Source of the DNA: Roseibium sp.
Lineage (GTDB): Bacteria > Pseudomonadota > Alphaproteobacteria > Rhizobiales > Stappiaceae
NCBI GenBank assembly: GCA_017643925.1
Contig: JAEPML010000008.1
Coordinates: 165,855-229,854 of the forward strand
DNA: 64,000 bases
Direction: 5' to 3'
Shown: piece by piece, positions 1-9,984 of the stretch
Numbering within the stretch: the first letter of the stretch is position 1
How the letters are laid out: each line of letters begins with the position of its first letter
The notes under the pieces: generated by a model
Databases searched by the model: none
What the model was told of the DNA's origin: nothing
What the model saw: the letters and a program-made list of their open reading frames with translations, nothing else
Program-made: the position numbers and the translations under genes

Positions 1-56
1 GATTTCTCATGTTCTGGGTATCAGCGCTTCTGCGGGAGCAATGTAGCTCTGTTCCC

Positions 57-76
57 AAAATGCGAACACGCATTTT
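57..76. promoter_or_regulatory. Inverted repeat, candidate activator site
   Basis: A perfect 8-base inverted repeat (AAAATGCG, spacer AACA, CGCATTTT) lies about 105 bases upstream of the -24/-12-like element at 163-180. NtrC-type activators usually bind dyad sites 80-150 bases upstream of sigma-54 promoters, so it is a plausible upstream activating sequence. A related half-site (AAAATGCAAACA) occurs at about 13105-13116 upstream of the algD-like gene. The role is inferred from position and symmetry only. Confidence 0.3.
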
Positions 77-162
77 CCGTTTTCGGAAGAGGCCCCGTTC
101 CCCAATTTGCAACGAATTCCCCAAGATGCTGTTTTAAATAAGTAATTTGGCTCCGTAACGAG

Positions 163-180
163 TTGGCCCGGGACTTGTTT
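163..180 (+). promoter_or_regulatory. Sigma-54-like -24/-12 promoter of acetylation operon
   Basis: TTGGCCCG, four bases, then TTGTT matches the sigma-54 layout (TTGGCACG-N4-TTGCW) with the invariant GG at -24 but GT instead of GC at -12. It starts 52 bases before the ATG at 215 and predicts a transcript starting near 190 with a leader of about 25 bases. An almost identical element with the same GT variant sits 53 bases before the algD-like gene (13351-13368), which is the main reason to trust it. Confidence 0.5.
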
Positions 181-214
181 GTGTATTTGCAGCAACTCAA
201 CCAGGGGCTTTCAG

Positions 215-1483
215 ATGAGACTGAAACCAACACTATACACAGCTGCAATTGCAGTAACCGGACTGCTGGCGCTCGCACCTGTCGCATTCAATGCGGTGGT
301 TGATGCCTATGATCACAACCAGCTGGTCGACCTGGGTCTCGACAAGAAAGAAATCAGCGTCAAGGCGCACTATCCGCTTTACAAGATGATCGAGTATCCG
401 CGGGTCAAGGCTTCAACCGTCATCCTTGGCGACAGCCGTGCGCGCGCCCTGCAGGACCGCTACTGGCAAGAACTGGGTCGAGACGACGTCTACAATTTCG
501 CCTATGGCGGTGCCACGGTCTACGAGATCTATGACACGTTTGAATACTTGCGTGACAATGCGGAGCTGGAGACGCTGATCGTCAGCCTGCCCCTTCGTAG
601 CATGGACGCACGTTTCAAAGGGGGCATGAACAGGGTTCCTGAAGCAATCGCGCTCGCGAACGATCCGTTTGCCTATTACACCAACTGGTTTGTCGCCAGG
701 ACTGGATGGAGCTTGATGAAGGACCGGTATCCGGAAACCTTCAAAGCGATTTCTTCGCTCTCATTGTCACCGGTCACCGAGGCAAAAGCAGCTGATTTCG
801 GCGCGATCGAGACATTGAGTGTGGAAGCTCTTCTGGACCCGGCCCTGTGCGACGAGTGTGCTCTGACGACCCCAAACGGCACATTGGTTTTGCCGGTCCT
901 GCACGGTTACAGGGGCACTGGCTACGGGCGTTGGGCGAATTTCTGGCCCGAGATCACCATTGAACGCGATCTGCCGCAACTCTTTGCCAAGCAGGTTGGT
1001 ACGAACGGAGCGGCAGACTGGCGCCGCTTCAAGCAATCCGACGAACTCTGGCAGATGGTTGAGGAGATTGCGCGCTGGAGCCGGGAAAACGATGTCGAGC
1101 TGATCTTCATCATCCCTCCGACTATTTCGGAAATGCAGCGACGTATCTCCGATTTCGGACTTGCATCGGCAAACCACAAGTTCCGCGAACGACTGTCCGG
1201 TTTGGCACCTGTTGTCGACTTCGATTTCGATACACCGTTCACGCGTGACCTGGCCAATTTCACCGACGCCTATCACTTTGGTTCTGATCCGGCGCGCAGA
1301 ATCGTAGGTGAACTGCTGCTCCTGACAGACAGGGACGAAGACCGGATCGCCACGACGATCAAGCGTCGTGAAGGTCTGGTTTGCCCGGTGACGCCTGATG
1401 ACACAAAAACCTCTCACAGCGCAGGGACCTTGTCACTTCTTGAAGGCAAGTCCTGCCGGATCTGGCGGCAAGCCAATGGCTGA
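215..1483 (+). CDS. SGNH-family protein, MBOAT acetylation partner (AlgJ/AlgX/DltD-like)
   Basis: 422 residues. An N-terminal hydrophobic segment (about residues 6-25) predicts export with the rest periplasmic. The SGNH block with catalytic serine is GDSRAR (Ser74), and the C-terminal DAYH (Asp351, His354) is the Asp-x-x-His dyad of the superfamily. Proteins of this kind work beside MBOAT acyltransferases to pass acetyl groups to a polysaccharide, and an AlgI-like MBOAT is encoded three genes downstream. The start at 215 is preferred over an in-frame TTG at 179 because AGGGGC stands just before it and the TTG falls inside the proposed promoter. First gene of a coupled operon: its stop overlaps the next start by 8 bases. 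The substrate is not known; the mannuronate link is inferred from the window. Confidence 0.72.
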   Translation: MRLKPTLYTAAIAVTGLLALAPVAFNAVVDAYDHNQLVDLGLDKKEISVKAHYPLYKMIEYPRVKASTVILGDSRARALQDRYWQELGRDDVYNFAYGGATVYEIYDTFEYLRDNAELETLIVSLPLRSMDARFKGGMNRVPEAIALANDPFAYYTNWFVARTGWSLMKDRYPETFKAISSLSLSPVTEAKAADFGAIETLSVEALLDPALCDECALTTPNGTLVLPVLHGYRGTGYGRWANFWPEITIERDLPQLFAKQVGTNGAADWRRFKQSDELWQMVEEIARWSRENDVELIFIIPPTISEMQRRISDFGLASANHKFRERLSGLAPVVDFDFDTPFTRDLANFTDAYHFGSDPARRIVGELLLLTDRDEDRIATTIKRREGLVCPVTPDDTKTSHSAGTLSLLEGKSCRIWRQANG

Positions 1484-1691
1484 CAGATCCGAAAAACCGG
1501 CTGACGCCATGCTTTGCGTGCTTGGCTTCATCATAGGCGCAACGGCGGCCTCCTCGTTTGTTGAAGAGCGAATTGGCGGGGCTGCATCACCAGAAAAGAT
1601 CGATTGGCTTTTCGACAATTCCAAATCCATGAGCCGCCACATTCCGGCAGGACCAGCGGCAAAAGACTGCGAAGTGGAGCGACAGAAATGA
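1476..1691 (+). CDS. Small single-pass membrane protein, unknown
   Basis: 71 residues with one hydrophobic segment (about residues 12-31, AMLCVLGFIIGATAASSFV) followed by a short hydrophilic tail. Its ATG overlaps the end of the SGNH gene by 8 bases and its stop overlaps the start of the Sel1 gene as ATGA, so it is almost certainly translated by coupling. I recognise no family. Its place between an SGNH partner and a Sel1 scaffold suggests a small subunit of the acetylation or export machinery, by analogy with small accessory subunits of MBOAT systems such as DltX; that is a guess from position. Confidence 0.6.
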   Translation: MADRSEKPADAMLCVLGFIIGATAASSFVEERIGGAASPEKIDWLFDNSKSMSRHIPAGPAAKDCEVERQK

Positions 1692-2914
1692 GCAAAATTT
1701 CGAAAAAACAGCCTTTGTGGAAGCTCATGCTTCTCGGCTCTGTCTTTGGTTTGGTCGGTGCGGTGGCCCTTTCAGGCAACACGATGCCAGAAAAGTCCAG
1801 GTCTGAACGAATTGATCCGACCATCGAAGAGATGATCAAGCAGGCCCGGGGGCTGCAGAAGGTGGGTCGCTGGGAAGCTGCGGCCGACCTGCTCACGCAA
1901 CTGGCCAATGATGGCCACCCTGTTGCGCTCTATCATCTGGGCCGCGCCTTCAAGAACGGTTGGGGTGTGGAGGCCGATCACGCGCAGTCCCGCCTCATCT
2001 TCATGGAGGCAGCTCGCTATTCATTCGCCTTCCGGGGAGAAACGGCTTACGAGCTCGGCCGCCTATTTCAACGTTCTTCCGGAGAGCGCTGCGCTGAAAT
2101 CGCCCTTCAGTGGTTTCACAAGGCGCTTGCCTGGGACTATCCCAAGGCGCATGTCCAGCTCGCCAAACACTATGAACGTGGCATCGGGGCCGAAAGAGAT
2201 CTGGCGAAGGCCTTTCATCATTACGAGAAGGCAGCCATCGCAGGCTACCCTTCTTCAACCATCAACTATGCCAGGATCCTGCAAACCGGCCGCTATGGCA
2301 CGGTGGCAAATCCGGAGCGCGCTGCATTCTGGGCAAGTCGTGCGATCGAAGGCCTTGAGAAAAAGGCGCGCGACGGATCCGCGAGTTCTGCCAAGACATT
2401 GGGCCGTATCTATCGCGATGGCGAATTCATGGCCGTTGACCGTGATCGGGCGCGCGAGTGGTTTCTGCGCTCCGCCGAACTGGGCGATGCAGGGGCCATG
2501 CATGACCTGGGTCTCATGATCCTGAGTGGAACACCGAGTGAGGCCGACATTCAGGATTCATTGAAATGGCTGCGATTGGCAGCCGAGGCTGAACATGGCG
2601 GTGCCTTGACAGCTCTGGGGCGGCTGCATCTCAAGCAGGCCCATGATCTGAGTGAAGACAAGGCCCTCGACTTCCTGAAACGCGGGGTCGAAGTCGGACA
2701 CCCGGGTGCGATGGAAGAGCTAGCGCGGCTTTACGCAACCGGCCGCCTCGTGCCCCAGGATCGCACCAAGGCACTTGACCTCGCCGGCAAGGGAGCCGAT
2801 CGCGGTCATCAGGGCAGCGCCCGCCTCCTGAAGAAACTCCAGGAAATGGACGCGGCAAATCTTTCGATCATCGAACGGTCGGTGAAACCCGTCTCCAGCA
2901 AGAAGGAGGGCTGA
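1688..2914 (+). CDS. Sel1-repeat (AlgK-like) protein
   Basis: 408 residues. An N-terminal signal anchor (about residues 12-30) is followed by a chain of roughly eight to nine Sel1/TPR-like repeats; units such as AVALYHLGRAFKNGWGV, AHVQLAKHYERGIGA and AMEELARLYATGRLV are clear. Sel1 solenoids are scaffolds for protein contacts; AlgK is the periplasmic example in alginate export. There is no lipobox cysteine at the signal, so unlike AlgK it should be membrane-anchored or soluble rather than a lipoprotein. The start is set by the ATGA overlap with the upstream small gene; the next gene begins 3 bases after the stop. Confidence 0.72.
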   Translation: MSKISKKQPLWKLMLLGSVFGLVGAVALSGNTMPEKSRSERIDPTIEEMIKQARGLQKVGRWEAAADLLTQLANDGHPVALYHLGRAFKNGWGVEADHAQSRLIFMEAARYSFAFRGETAYELGRLFQRSSGERCAEIALQWFHKALAWDYPKAHVQLAKHYERGIGAERDLAKAFHHYEKAAIAGYPSSTINYARILQTGRYGTVANPERAAFWASRAIEGLEKKARDGSASSAKTLGRIYRDGEFMAVDRDRAREWFLRSAELGDAGAMHDLGLMILSGTPSEADIQDSLKWLRLAAEAEHGGALTALGRLHLKQAHDLSEDKALDFLKRGVEVGHPGAMEELARLYATGRLVPQDRTKALDLAGKGADRGHQGSARLLKKLQEMDAANLSIIERSVKPVSSKKEG

Positions 2915-2917
2915 ACC

Positions 2918-4426
2918 ATGGTCTTCAGTTCACTTGAATTCATGTATCTGTTCATGCCGCCGGTGCTGATCGGTTACCTCCTGCTGCGTCACTGGGGTTG
3001 GGAAAACGGCATCATCTGGTGGCTCACCATTGCGTCACTTGTGTTCTACGCCTGGTGGACGCCAGTCTATCTGCCGCTCCTGCTCGGGTCCGTCGTCATC
3101 AATTACGGCTTTCACCGGGTGCTGAGGCAAATCAGGGATCGTTTCATCCTGATCGCGGGCATCACCTTCAACCTGTCCCTGATCGCGGTGTTCAAATATG
3201 CGGATTTCTTTATCGGCAACGCCAACCTGATTGCCGGGATGGACATTCCGCTGTTGCATCTGGTGTTGCCGCTGGCGATATCCTTCTTCACGTTCCAGCA
3301 GATCTCCTTTCTGATCGACACCTACAAGGGTGAAATCACGGAATGCGATTTCCCGCGCTACATGCTGTTTGTCGTTTTCTTTCCGCAACTCATCGCGGGT
3401 CCGATCGTCATGCAGAAGGAAACCATTCCGCAATTCAGGCTGCCTGTCTTCCGGAACAAGCTGATGCTGAATCTGGCGGTTGGCGGAACCCTGTTTGCGA
3501 TCGGTCTGTTCAAGAAGATTGTCCTGGCTGATGGCATTGCACCCTACGCAAACGGTGTTTTCAACCTGGCCGAGACAACAGGCGGTGTCCCCTTCGAAGC
3601 TGCCTGGATCGGCGCTCTTGCCTATACGTTCCAGCTCTACTTCGACTTTTCCGGGTATTGCGACATGGCGCTGGGGCTGGCCCGACTTTTCGGGATCCGT
3701 CTGCCGGTCAACTTCAACTCACCCTACAAGGCAACCAGCATTTCGGATTTCTGGCGTCGCTGGCACATCACCCTGTCACACTTCCTGCGGGACTACCTTT
3801 ACATTCCGCTCGGTGGCAACCGGTCTGGCCCCGTGCGCCGCTACGCCAACCTGATGGTCACGATGTTGCTCGGCGGCCTGTGGCACGGTGCCAGCTGGAC
3901 CTTCGTGTTCTGGGGTGGCCTTCATGGCGCGTATCTGGCCATTAATCATGGCTGGTCCGCGTTGTCCGAGAAAGGCTATGTGCCGAACCTGGTGCCGCGC
4001 CCGGTTGCCCAGATCCTTGCCAGGGGGCTGACACTGCTGGCCGTTGTAGTTGCCTGGGTCTTCTTCCGCGCTGAAACGTTCTCCGGCGCTACCAATATTC
4101 TCGTTGGAATGACCGGTTTCTCGACGGTTTACGAACCTGCCCTGTGGGAGACCATGGTCACTGGAACGGCACCGGTTTGGGCCGCACTGATCGGACTTGC
4201 CGCGATTGTGTTCCTGCTTCCAAACGCGATCGAGTTCACGGAGAACTACAACCCGATCCTTGGTCTGAAGAAGTTCGTTGCCCAAAGGCGCAGCGAAGGC
4301 TTCCTGCCGGTGCGCTGGCAACCGAATGCCGGGTGGGCCGCGGCCGTCTCCGTGATCTTTGCGGTTGCGCTGATCCAGACCTACCGGTTGGCAGAGATGA
4401 CCGAGTTCATCTACTTCAACTTCTGA
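2918..4426 (+). CDS. MBOAT family O-acyltransferase (AlgI-like)
   Basis: 502 residues with about ten to eleven membrane segments, the usual AlgI/DltB size. The family signature is complete: NFNSPYKATSISDFWRRWHITLS, then LGGLWHGASW with the likely catalytic His323 and a second histidine in GGLHGAYL (His336). AlgI-type proteins move acetyl groups from a cytoplasmic donor across the inner membrane to an SGNH partner that modifies a polysaccharide. AAGGAGGG precedes the ATG, and the gene sits 3 bases after the Sel1 gene. O-acetylation of a secreted polymer is well supported; alginate as the polymer is inferred from the algD-like gene at 13404. Confidence 0.88.
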   Translation: MVFSSLEFMYLFMPPVLIGYLLLRHWGWENGIIWWLTIASLVFYAWWTPVYLPLLLGSVVINYGFHRVLRQIRDRFILIAGITFNLSLIAVFKYADFFIGNANLIAGMDIPLLHLVLPLAISFFTFQQISFLIDTYKGEITECDFPRYMLFVVFFPQLIAGPIVMQKETIPQFRLPVFRNKLMLNLAVGGTLFAIGLFKKIVLADGIAPYANGVFNLAETTGGVPFEAAWIGALAYTFQLYFDFSGYCDMALGLARLFGIRLPVNFNSPYKATSISDFWRRWHITLSHFLRDYLYIPLGGNRSGPVRRYANLMVTMLLGGLWHGASWTFVFWGGLHGAYLAINHGWSALSEKGYVPNLVPRPVAQILARGLTLLAVVVAWVFFRAETFSGATNILVGMTGFSTVYEPALWETMVTGTAPVWAALIGLAAIVFLLPNAIEFTENYNPILGLKKFVAQRRSEGFLPVRWQPNAGWAAAVSVIFAVALIQTYRLAEMTEFIYFNF

Positions 4427-4435
4427 GGACCTGGA

Positions 4436-6382
4436 ATGCGCACGCTTACCCTCACTTCACTTGTCCTGTACGCGGCCTTTGGTGCTTGCGTGCAGGCGGG
4501 GCAGCCGGGGAACCCGGCAGAACACCTGGTTCTGCCGTCCCAGGGCCTCGGCGTAAACCTCGGGACTGGCGTCGTGACCCGAAACGGGTATTCCGACCAG
4601 TGCCTTGAGATGGTTTCCAGATCATCCGGCAACACGCTTGTGGTCACGCGCTCACCGGGCAGCGACAGACCGAAAGTATTTGTGAACGGCAAACAGCGTT
4701 ACCCTGGTGGTGACCAGTCATCCAAGGCGCGATTGGGCGCCCTCCGTCTGTCACCAGATGGATCACTGGTTTCCCTGAGAAGCTGGAAAACAGGCGACAA
4801 GCAGACCGAACTGTTGATCGATGGAGAAGTACATCTGACATGGAAGCGCGGATCGCATGTCCGTCTGCTCAAGGTTGGTCGGCAATCGATCTTGTTGCTC
4901 GTGACGGGGCGCAAGGGAGGTACACGTCTGGTCCGTCACGACTTTCATCCTGATGGTTCAGTCTCAGGAACGGGACATACGCTAAGGGATTTCAACACCT
5001 GCACTGTCGAACGGCTGCGCCTTGCAGGCACGACCGCACTCGGCCAGATGACTTGCGGCCCGGACAAAGGGATCTTTGCGTTCAGCTTGGATGACGGCAA
5101 AGAGCCACGCCTGCTTTTGGGGTACGAAGACGCAGAATTCGTGTCTCTTCAGAAAAAAGCCGGCTCACCGAAGGGCACGACGGTCTTGATTGCATCCGGT
5201 TCACCTGCCGCATTGCATTTTTATTATGCCGTAACCGGTCTGCTGATGAACCAGACAGGCGAGGTTCGCGCCTGCATGTCAGACGCTGAAGGACTTCAAA
5301 GCTGGAACCAGAGTTATCGCCTTCGTTCTCAGGCGCTTCTGTTCGAGAAAACCGGGGCTTCCGTATTCGCCGACCTGGCCCGAAAATCCATGCGCCTCAC
5401 CCTCGCCTCACAAGACAGGGCTCAAGGAAGCAATCAAACCTGTGGCTGGAGTTCGAAGATCTACGCACCGGACAAGCCGGAAGGTTTGAAACTGATGATC
5501 AACCAGGCTGTGATCGCCAACTCACTTGCGAACGCCTGTACAAGCCTGGGTGACAACTGTTCTGTGGCGCTCCGGTCCGGAATAGATGAAACCCGGCAAT
5601 GTCTTGTCGAAAAGTTTGAACCGCAGTTTGATCCCGACCTTGGATTGTATCGCATAGGTCCCGACGAAGCCTTTCGCTTTGCCGGCGCTGTCGCACCCTG
5701 GAATTGGCAGTTGTCCTTTGCGGCCCTGCTTGACCAACTTTCAGATCCCAACCTTCGCGCGCGTTCTGTTGACATCGTCGGGAAATTCCAAAGTGAAGCG
5801 ACGAGCGGCGAAGACGGCGCCCTGTGGCGATATTGGCCGAGAGCCAGCTACCTTGAAAGAGGTCACTCTGAGCAGAAGATTGCCGAAGAACGTTTTGAGG
5901 ACACGGGGCATGCCGGCATCAGCATGCTTGCGCTAGCAGTTTTTGACGGCTTGCTTGTCCGGGAGTTCGTCGATGGCATGCGCGCGCGGGCAAGTTACGT
6001 CCTCTCTTTCGGCAGCAATTCTCCGCGGGACCTGGATGGCAAGGGGCCACGGGCCGGACGCTGGTTTCCTGCCGGCGGTTGGGCTGAATTCCCATCAAGC
6101 GCATTTCAAGACGTATATGAGAGCGTGGTTCCTTCCAGAACATCTTCAGACGCGATATTTGCCTATGCGCGCTTATTTGATCCTGAAGCGAAATTTCATC
6201 TCACACTGACATCTCATGTCTGCACCGAAGCGTGCGTTGTTGGCGAGGAATACAGTTTTTCTTCTCCGGATGCGTTCCTTGAAAACAACCCCTTTTTCCG
6301 GATTGAACCAAGTCAAAAGACAGACCAGACGCAGCACCAGCTACTGCCCCGGACGACACAATTGAAGAATCAACACCAATGA
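4436..6382 (+). CDS. Secreted protein of unknown function in acetylation operon
   Basis: 648 residues with an N-terminal signal peptide (cleavage probably near residue 20, after VQA). The first half is rich in short beta-strand-like segments (residues 60-260) and could be a propeller; the second half (about 340-600) is helical, with a segment LERGH...ERFEDTGHAGISMLALAVFDGLL near residues 475-505 that resembles helical toroid domains of polysaccharide-active proteins (epimerases and lyases). I cannot assign a family. It follows the MBOAT gene by 9 bases with GAGG ahead of the ATG, and its stop overlaps an in-frame ATG of the kinase gene. Polymer binding, epimerisation or cleavage are possibilities. 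Confidence 0.6.
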   Translation: MRTLTLTSLVLYAAFGACVQAGQPGNPAEHLVLPSQGLGVNLGTGVVTRNGYSDQCLEMVSRSSGNTLVVTRSPGSDRPKVFVNGKQRYPGGDQSSKARLGALRLSPDGSLVSLRSWKTGDKQTELLIDGEVHLTWKRGSHVRLLKVGRQSILLLVTGRKGGTRLVRHDFHPDGSVSGTGHTLRDFNTCTVERLRLAGTTALGQMTCGPDKGIFAFSLDDGKEPRLLLGYEDAEFVSLQKKAGSPKGTTVLIASGSPAALHFYYAVTGLLMNQTGEVRACMSDAEGLQSWNQSYRLRSQALLFEKTGASVFADLARKSMRLTLASQDRAQGSNQTCGWSSKIYAPDKPEGLKLMINQAVIANSLANACTSLGDNCSVALRSGIDETRQCLVEKFEPQFDPDLGLYRIGPDEAFRFAGAVAPWNWQLSFAALLDQLSDPNLRARSVDIVGKFQSEATSGEDGALWRYWPRASYLERGHSEQKIAEERFEDTGHAGISMLALAVFDGLLVREFVDGMRARASYVLSFGSNSPRDLDGKGPRAGRWFPAGGWAEFPSSAFQDVYESVVPSRTSSDAIFAYARLFDPEAKFHLTLTSHVCTEACVVGEEYSFSSPDAFLENNPFFRIEPSQKTDQTQHQLLPRTTQLKNQHQ

Positions 6383-6450
6383 GCAACCATGGACGAGGCG
6401 ACGCAACCGTTGAAAATCGGCCGTCCGTCCGCGCCGGGGAAGGAAATACC

Positions 6451-9400
6451 ATGGGCAAATGGATTCGGGACTTGGCATCAGACGCGACCTTCTGGCTCGT
6501 GCTTGTCTTTCTGACGACATCGGCAATTTCGGCATATCTCATCGCGGTTGACTACAGGGAGAATGTGCGTTCGGCGGACCTTTCGGCTGCGGCGACGGCG
6601 CAGTCCGAGCTGTTGACTGCGGCACGTTCCTTCTATTCGCGAGAAGTCGTCGACAAGTTGCTTTCAACCGGTAGCGTGGACGTCAGTCACGACTATCTCG
6701 GCAAGGATGAAACCATCCCTGCACCCGTTTCCCTTTCGATTGCGATGGAAAAGGAACTTGAGAAGAATGGAGCGGAAAGCAGTATCCGGGTTCTTTCGAG
6801 TTTCCCCTGGCCCTGGCGCCGGGATCGAATACTCGACCAGTTCGAGACCCAGGCTCTGGCGGCCCTTGAGGCGGCTCCAGAAGCCCCCTTTCAAAGGCTA
6901 GAGAAGCAGGACGGTATATTGGTCTACCGCAGTGCTGTTCCTGTATTCATGGAAGAGAGCTGCGTTTCCTGCCATAACGGGCACTCGGATTCTCCCAAAA
7001 CTGATTGGGAAGTTGGAGAACTGCGCGGAATCCAATCGGTTACGATACCAGCGACTGAATCTGCTGGTTACGGCATCTCGTCGTTCAACAACCTGATCCT
7101 GTTGCTGGCAGCTGCCTTTGTTGCTGCGGCGGCTCTCTCGGTGGTGCTCTCTCGGCAAAGGCGGAAAGCGATCGACAAGGTCGAGGATCTTGCCAATGCA
7201 GAACGCGCAAAAAACGAGGCGCTACAGGCAGCCATTCAACGGGTCGTTGAAGGAGAGGCCCAAGTCGGGGCAATTCTCGATACAATGCTCGATGGGGTCC
7301 TGACGATCCTGCCTTCAGGTGAGATCCTAAGGGTCAATCGTGCTGGACTGTCCATGTTTGACACCTCGGATCAGTCTCAGTTCTTCGGTTTGTTTGTGAC
7401 GGACATTCTTCCGAAAGCTGCGGAATTTGACCTTCCATTTGCGTGTTGTGCTGGGGAAAAGAAGGCCGAGAGTATCACTCCTCGACGCTTCGAAACGATC
7501 GGAAAGCGCCTCACCGAAACAGAGTTTCCGGTAGAATTGTCGATCTCCGAGATCGAGAGCGATGGTGAGAAAATCTACACGGTTATTCTCAGAGATCTTA
7601 CGGAACAGAAAGCTGCAGCTCAAAAGCTCCAACAGGCTGAAACACGTCTCGTGGATGCCATTGAGTCGTTGCCTGACGGATTTGTCCTTTACGACGCAGA
7701 GGACAGGCTCGTCCTTTGCAACAGCAAGTACAAGGAGTTCTACAGCAGCAGCGCCGATCTGATCGAGCCCGGCAAGAAGTTCGAGGAAATCATCAGGGGG
7801 GGAGCAAAGCGAGGGCAGTATCAGTTCTCAGATCGGGTTCTTGAGGATTGGGTCGCGATGCGTATGGAACATCACCGGAATCCCGGCGCGCCCATGGAGC
7901 AACATCTGGATGACGGGCGTTGGCTTCGCGTCATCGAAAGCCGGACCAGTGAAGGTGGAATGGTTGGTTTTCGGGTTGACATAACCGAACTGAAAAAGCG
8001 GGAACAGGAGCTGAAGCGAAGCGAAGATCTGCTTCGCAATGTCGTCGACGCTTCCTTCGATGGCGTCATCGTCATGAACGGAAATGGCATTGTCCTGGAT
8101 TACAGCCCGGCTGCCGAAGAAGTCTTTGGCTGGTCGGCACAGGAAATCGTCGGTGAAAAGATGTCCGAATACATCATTCCCGAAAAATACAGAAATGCTC
8201 ATGACGTTGGATTGGCCAAGTTTCTCAAGACAGGTGAAGGTCCTGTCCTTGGGAAGAGAATTGAGATCGAAGGGCTCCACAAGGACGGTCACGAGATCAT
8301 TGTTGAACTGGCGATCAGGCACACCAAGGGTTCAACTGGACCTCTCTTCCTCGGATACGTCCGTGACATAACCGAGCGCAAGGCGGCTGAAGCAGCGCTC
8401 AACGAAGCGAAGGAAAGAGCTGAGGCTGCGAACGAGGCCAAGGCCAAATTCCTGGCCATGATGAGCCACGAAATCCGCACTCCGATGAATGGCGTGCTTG
8501 GCATATTGAGCCTGCTGCGCGACACGGATCTGGATTCGTCTCAAAAATCATATGTGAAAACCGCAAGGGAATCCGGGCGCTCCTTGCTTGAACTCATCAA
8601 CGACATTCTCGATTTTTCCAAACTGGAGGCGGGACGCATGGAACTTGAACATGCGCCTTTCCGTTTGAAGAGCCTGGTCAAGAGTGTGCTGGATCTGTTC
8701 AAGCCAACCGCCGAGGAAAAGGGACTCGACCTCTTTCTCAACTACCCTGCCGATTTGCCAGTGGCCGTCGTTGGTGATGCAGGTCGCCTTCGTCAGGTTG
8801 TGTTGAACCTTGTGTCCAATGCAATCAAGTTCACGGAACTCGGATCAATCGAGGTTTCGGTTTCCATCGTCAAACAGGATCCGACGCGTCCAACAGTACG
8901 GTTTTCGGTGAAGGACACGGGTATTGGCATCCCGAAGGATAAGCACGAGGCATTGTTTGCCGAATTCGTGACGGTCGACAGCAGCTATACGAAGAAACAG
9001 GGTGGCACCGGACTTGGCCTGGCGATCTGCAATCAGATTGCCCAGCTGATGGACGGCGAACTGTCCGTTGAAAGCATGCCAGGTGCGGGAAGCACATTTC
9101 ACTTTACGATCCCGATTGAAACGGCCGCTCATCAGACTTTGGGTGACGATCCCGAACACGACGGCGGCGACGAGGAATTTCCAACGGGCCTCGTCATCTT
9201 GTTGGCTGAAGACAACGCTACCAACCAGATCGTTGTCAGTCACACGCTGGAGAATGCGGGCTGCGACATCGACATTGCAAACAACGGCAAGGAAGCGGTC
9301 CAGGCGGCGCAAAAGCGGGATTACGACTGTATCCTGATGGATATTTCCATGCCCGAGATGGATGGGCTTGAAGCCAGCGATTTGATCAAGCAAGGGCGAA

Positions 9401-9954
9401 GAAACGCGTACACACCTATGATAGCCCTGACGGCCTACTCGCTGCGGGGCGACCGAGAGCGGTTTATCGGCGCGGGCATGACCGATTTCCTGGCCAAGCC
9501 GGTCGAGAAGGAAGACTTGTTGGCGTGCATCAGCCGAAACGTCAGCGAAAGAAGAGCGTCTTCGGACGCCGAACCGGCACACGCGCCGCAGCCTGATTCC
9601 CTGTCCGCTGCCCGAGAGATACTGAGTACCATGCCTCAGGAGCTTCAAGCCAAACTGTTGCAGCAGTTCGTGGAGGACACCACCAAGAGGCAGCAAGCTG
9701 CGCACGAAGCGGCTGATGCTGATGACATAGAAAGACTTGAACGGGCAACGCACGCACTCAAGAGTGTGGCCGGAACATTCGGAGCCGGCGCGCTCACAGA
9801 GGTGGCGGCGGCAATCAACTCGCTTGCCCGGGACGGTAAATCCATTGCCGCCATGGCGAAAATAGATGAGCTCGACGCCATATGCGAAGTTACGTTAGGA
9901 GAAGTGAAAGCTTTAGCTGACGATATGGGAATCGAATTGCCGTTCAACATCTGA
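6451..9954 (+). CDS. Hybrid histidine kinase with periplasmic haem-c (DUF3365-like) sensor and HPt
   Basis: 1167 residues from this start. Order: TM1 (about 10-30); periplasmic DUF3365/Tll0287-like domain with CVSCH (Cys171, Cys174, His175), a covalent haem-c motif; TM2 (about 215-235); three PAS domains (about 270-390, 395-515, 530-660); HisKA with phospho-His673 in [12 protein letters not shown]; HATPase_c with DTGIGI and GGTGLGL; receiver with Asp964; HPt with His1101 in THALKSVAG. The phosphorelay His-Asp-His could end on the response regulator encoded next. GGGGAAGGA precedes the ATG at 6451; an in-frame ATG at 6379 overlapping the upstream stop would add 24 unremarkable residues. A redox, NO or CO sensing role is inferred from the haem motif. 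Confidence 0.88.
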   Translation: MGKWIRDLASDATFWLVLVFLTTSAISAYLIAVDYRENVRSADLSAAATAQSELLTAARSFYSREVVDKLLSTGSVDVSHDYLGKDETIPAPVSLSIAMEKELEKNGAESSIRVLSSFPWPWRRDRILDQFETQALAALEAAPEAPFQRLEKQDGILVYRSAVPVFMEESCVSCHNGHSDSPKTDWEVGELRGIQSVTIPATESAGYGISSFNNLILLLAAAFVAAAALSVVLSRQRRKAIDKVEDLANAERAKNEALQAAIQRVVEGEAQVGAILDTMLDGVLTILPSGEILRVNRAGLSMFDTSDQSQFFGLFVTDILPKAAEFDLPFACCAGEKKAESITPRRFETIGKRLTETEFPVELSISEIESDGEKIYTVILRDLTEQKAAAQKLQQAETRLVDAIESLPDGFVLYDAEDRLVLCNSKYKEFYSSSADLIEPGKKFEEIIRGGAKRGQYQFSDRVLEDWVAMRMEHHRNPGAPMEQHLDDGRWLRVIESRTSEGGMVGFRVDITELKKREQELKRSEDLLRNVVDASFDGVIVMNGNGIVLDYSPAAEEVFGWSAQEIVGEKMSEYIIPEKYRNAHDVGLAKFLKTGEGPVLGKRIEIEGLHKDGHEIIVELAIRHTKGSTGPLFLGYVRDITERKAAEAALNEAKERAEAANEAKAKFLAMMSHEIRTPMNGVLGILSLLRDTDLDSSQKSYVKTARESGRSLLELINDILDFSKLEAGRMELEHAPFRLKSLVKSVLDLFKPTAEEKGLDLFLNYPADLPVAVVGDAGRLRQVVLNLVSNAIKFTELGSIEVSVSIVKQDPTRPTVRFSVKDTGIGIPKDKHEALFAEFVTVDSSYTKKQGGTGLGLAICNQIAQLMDGELSVESMPGAGSTFHFTIPIETAAHQTLGDDPEHDGGDEEFPTGLVILLAEDNATNQIVVSHTLENAGCDIDIANNGKEAVQAAQKRDYDCILMDISMPEMDGLEASDLIKQGRRNAYTPMIALTAYSLRGDRERFIGAGMTDFLAKPVEKEDLLACISRNVSERRASSDAEPAHAPQPDSLSAAREILSTMPQELQAKLLQQFVEDTTKRQQAAHEAADADDIERLERATHALKSVAGTFGAGALTEVAAAINSLARDGKSIAAMAKIDELDAICEVTLGEVKALADDMGIELPFNI

Positions 9955-9984
9955 TTGGCGCCAATTGGTGCGAAGGAGTGGAAG

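Noticed and set aside
179..214. In-frame TTG extension of the SGNH gene
   Set aside because: It overlaps the proposed promoter and lacks a ribosome site; the ATG at 215 has AGGGGC upstream.
767..1417. 216-codon minus-strand frame opposite the SGNH gene
   Set aside because: Shadow of the real gene: composition is not protein-like (runs of Arg, Cys, Gln) and there is no ribosome site.
8845..9753. 302-codon minus-strand frame opposite the kinase gene
   Set aside because: Opposite a clear multidomain kinase; no recognisable domain and no start site.
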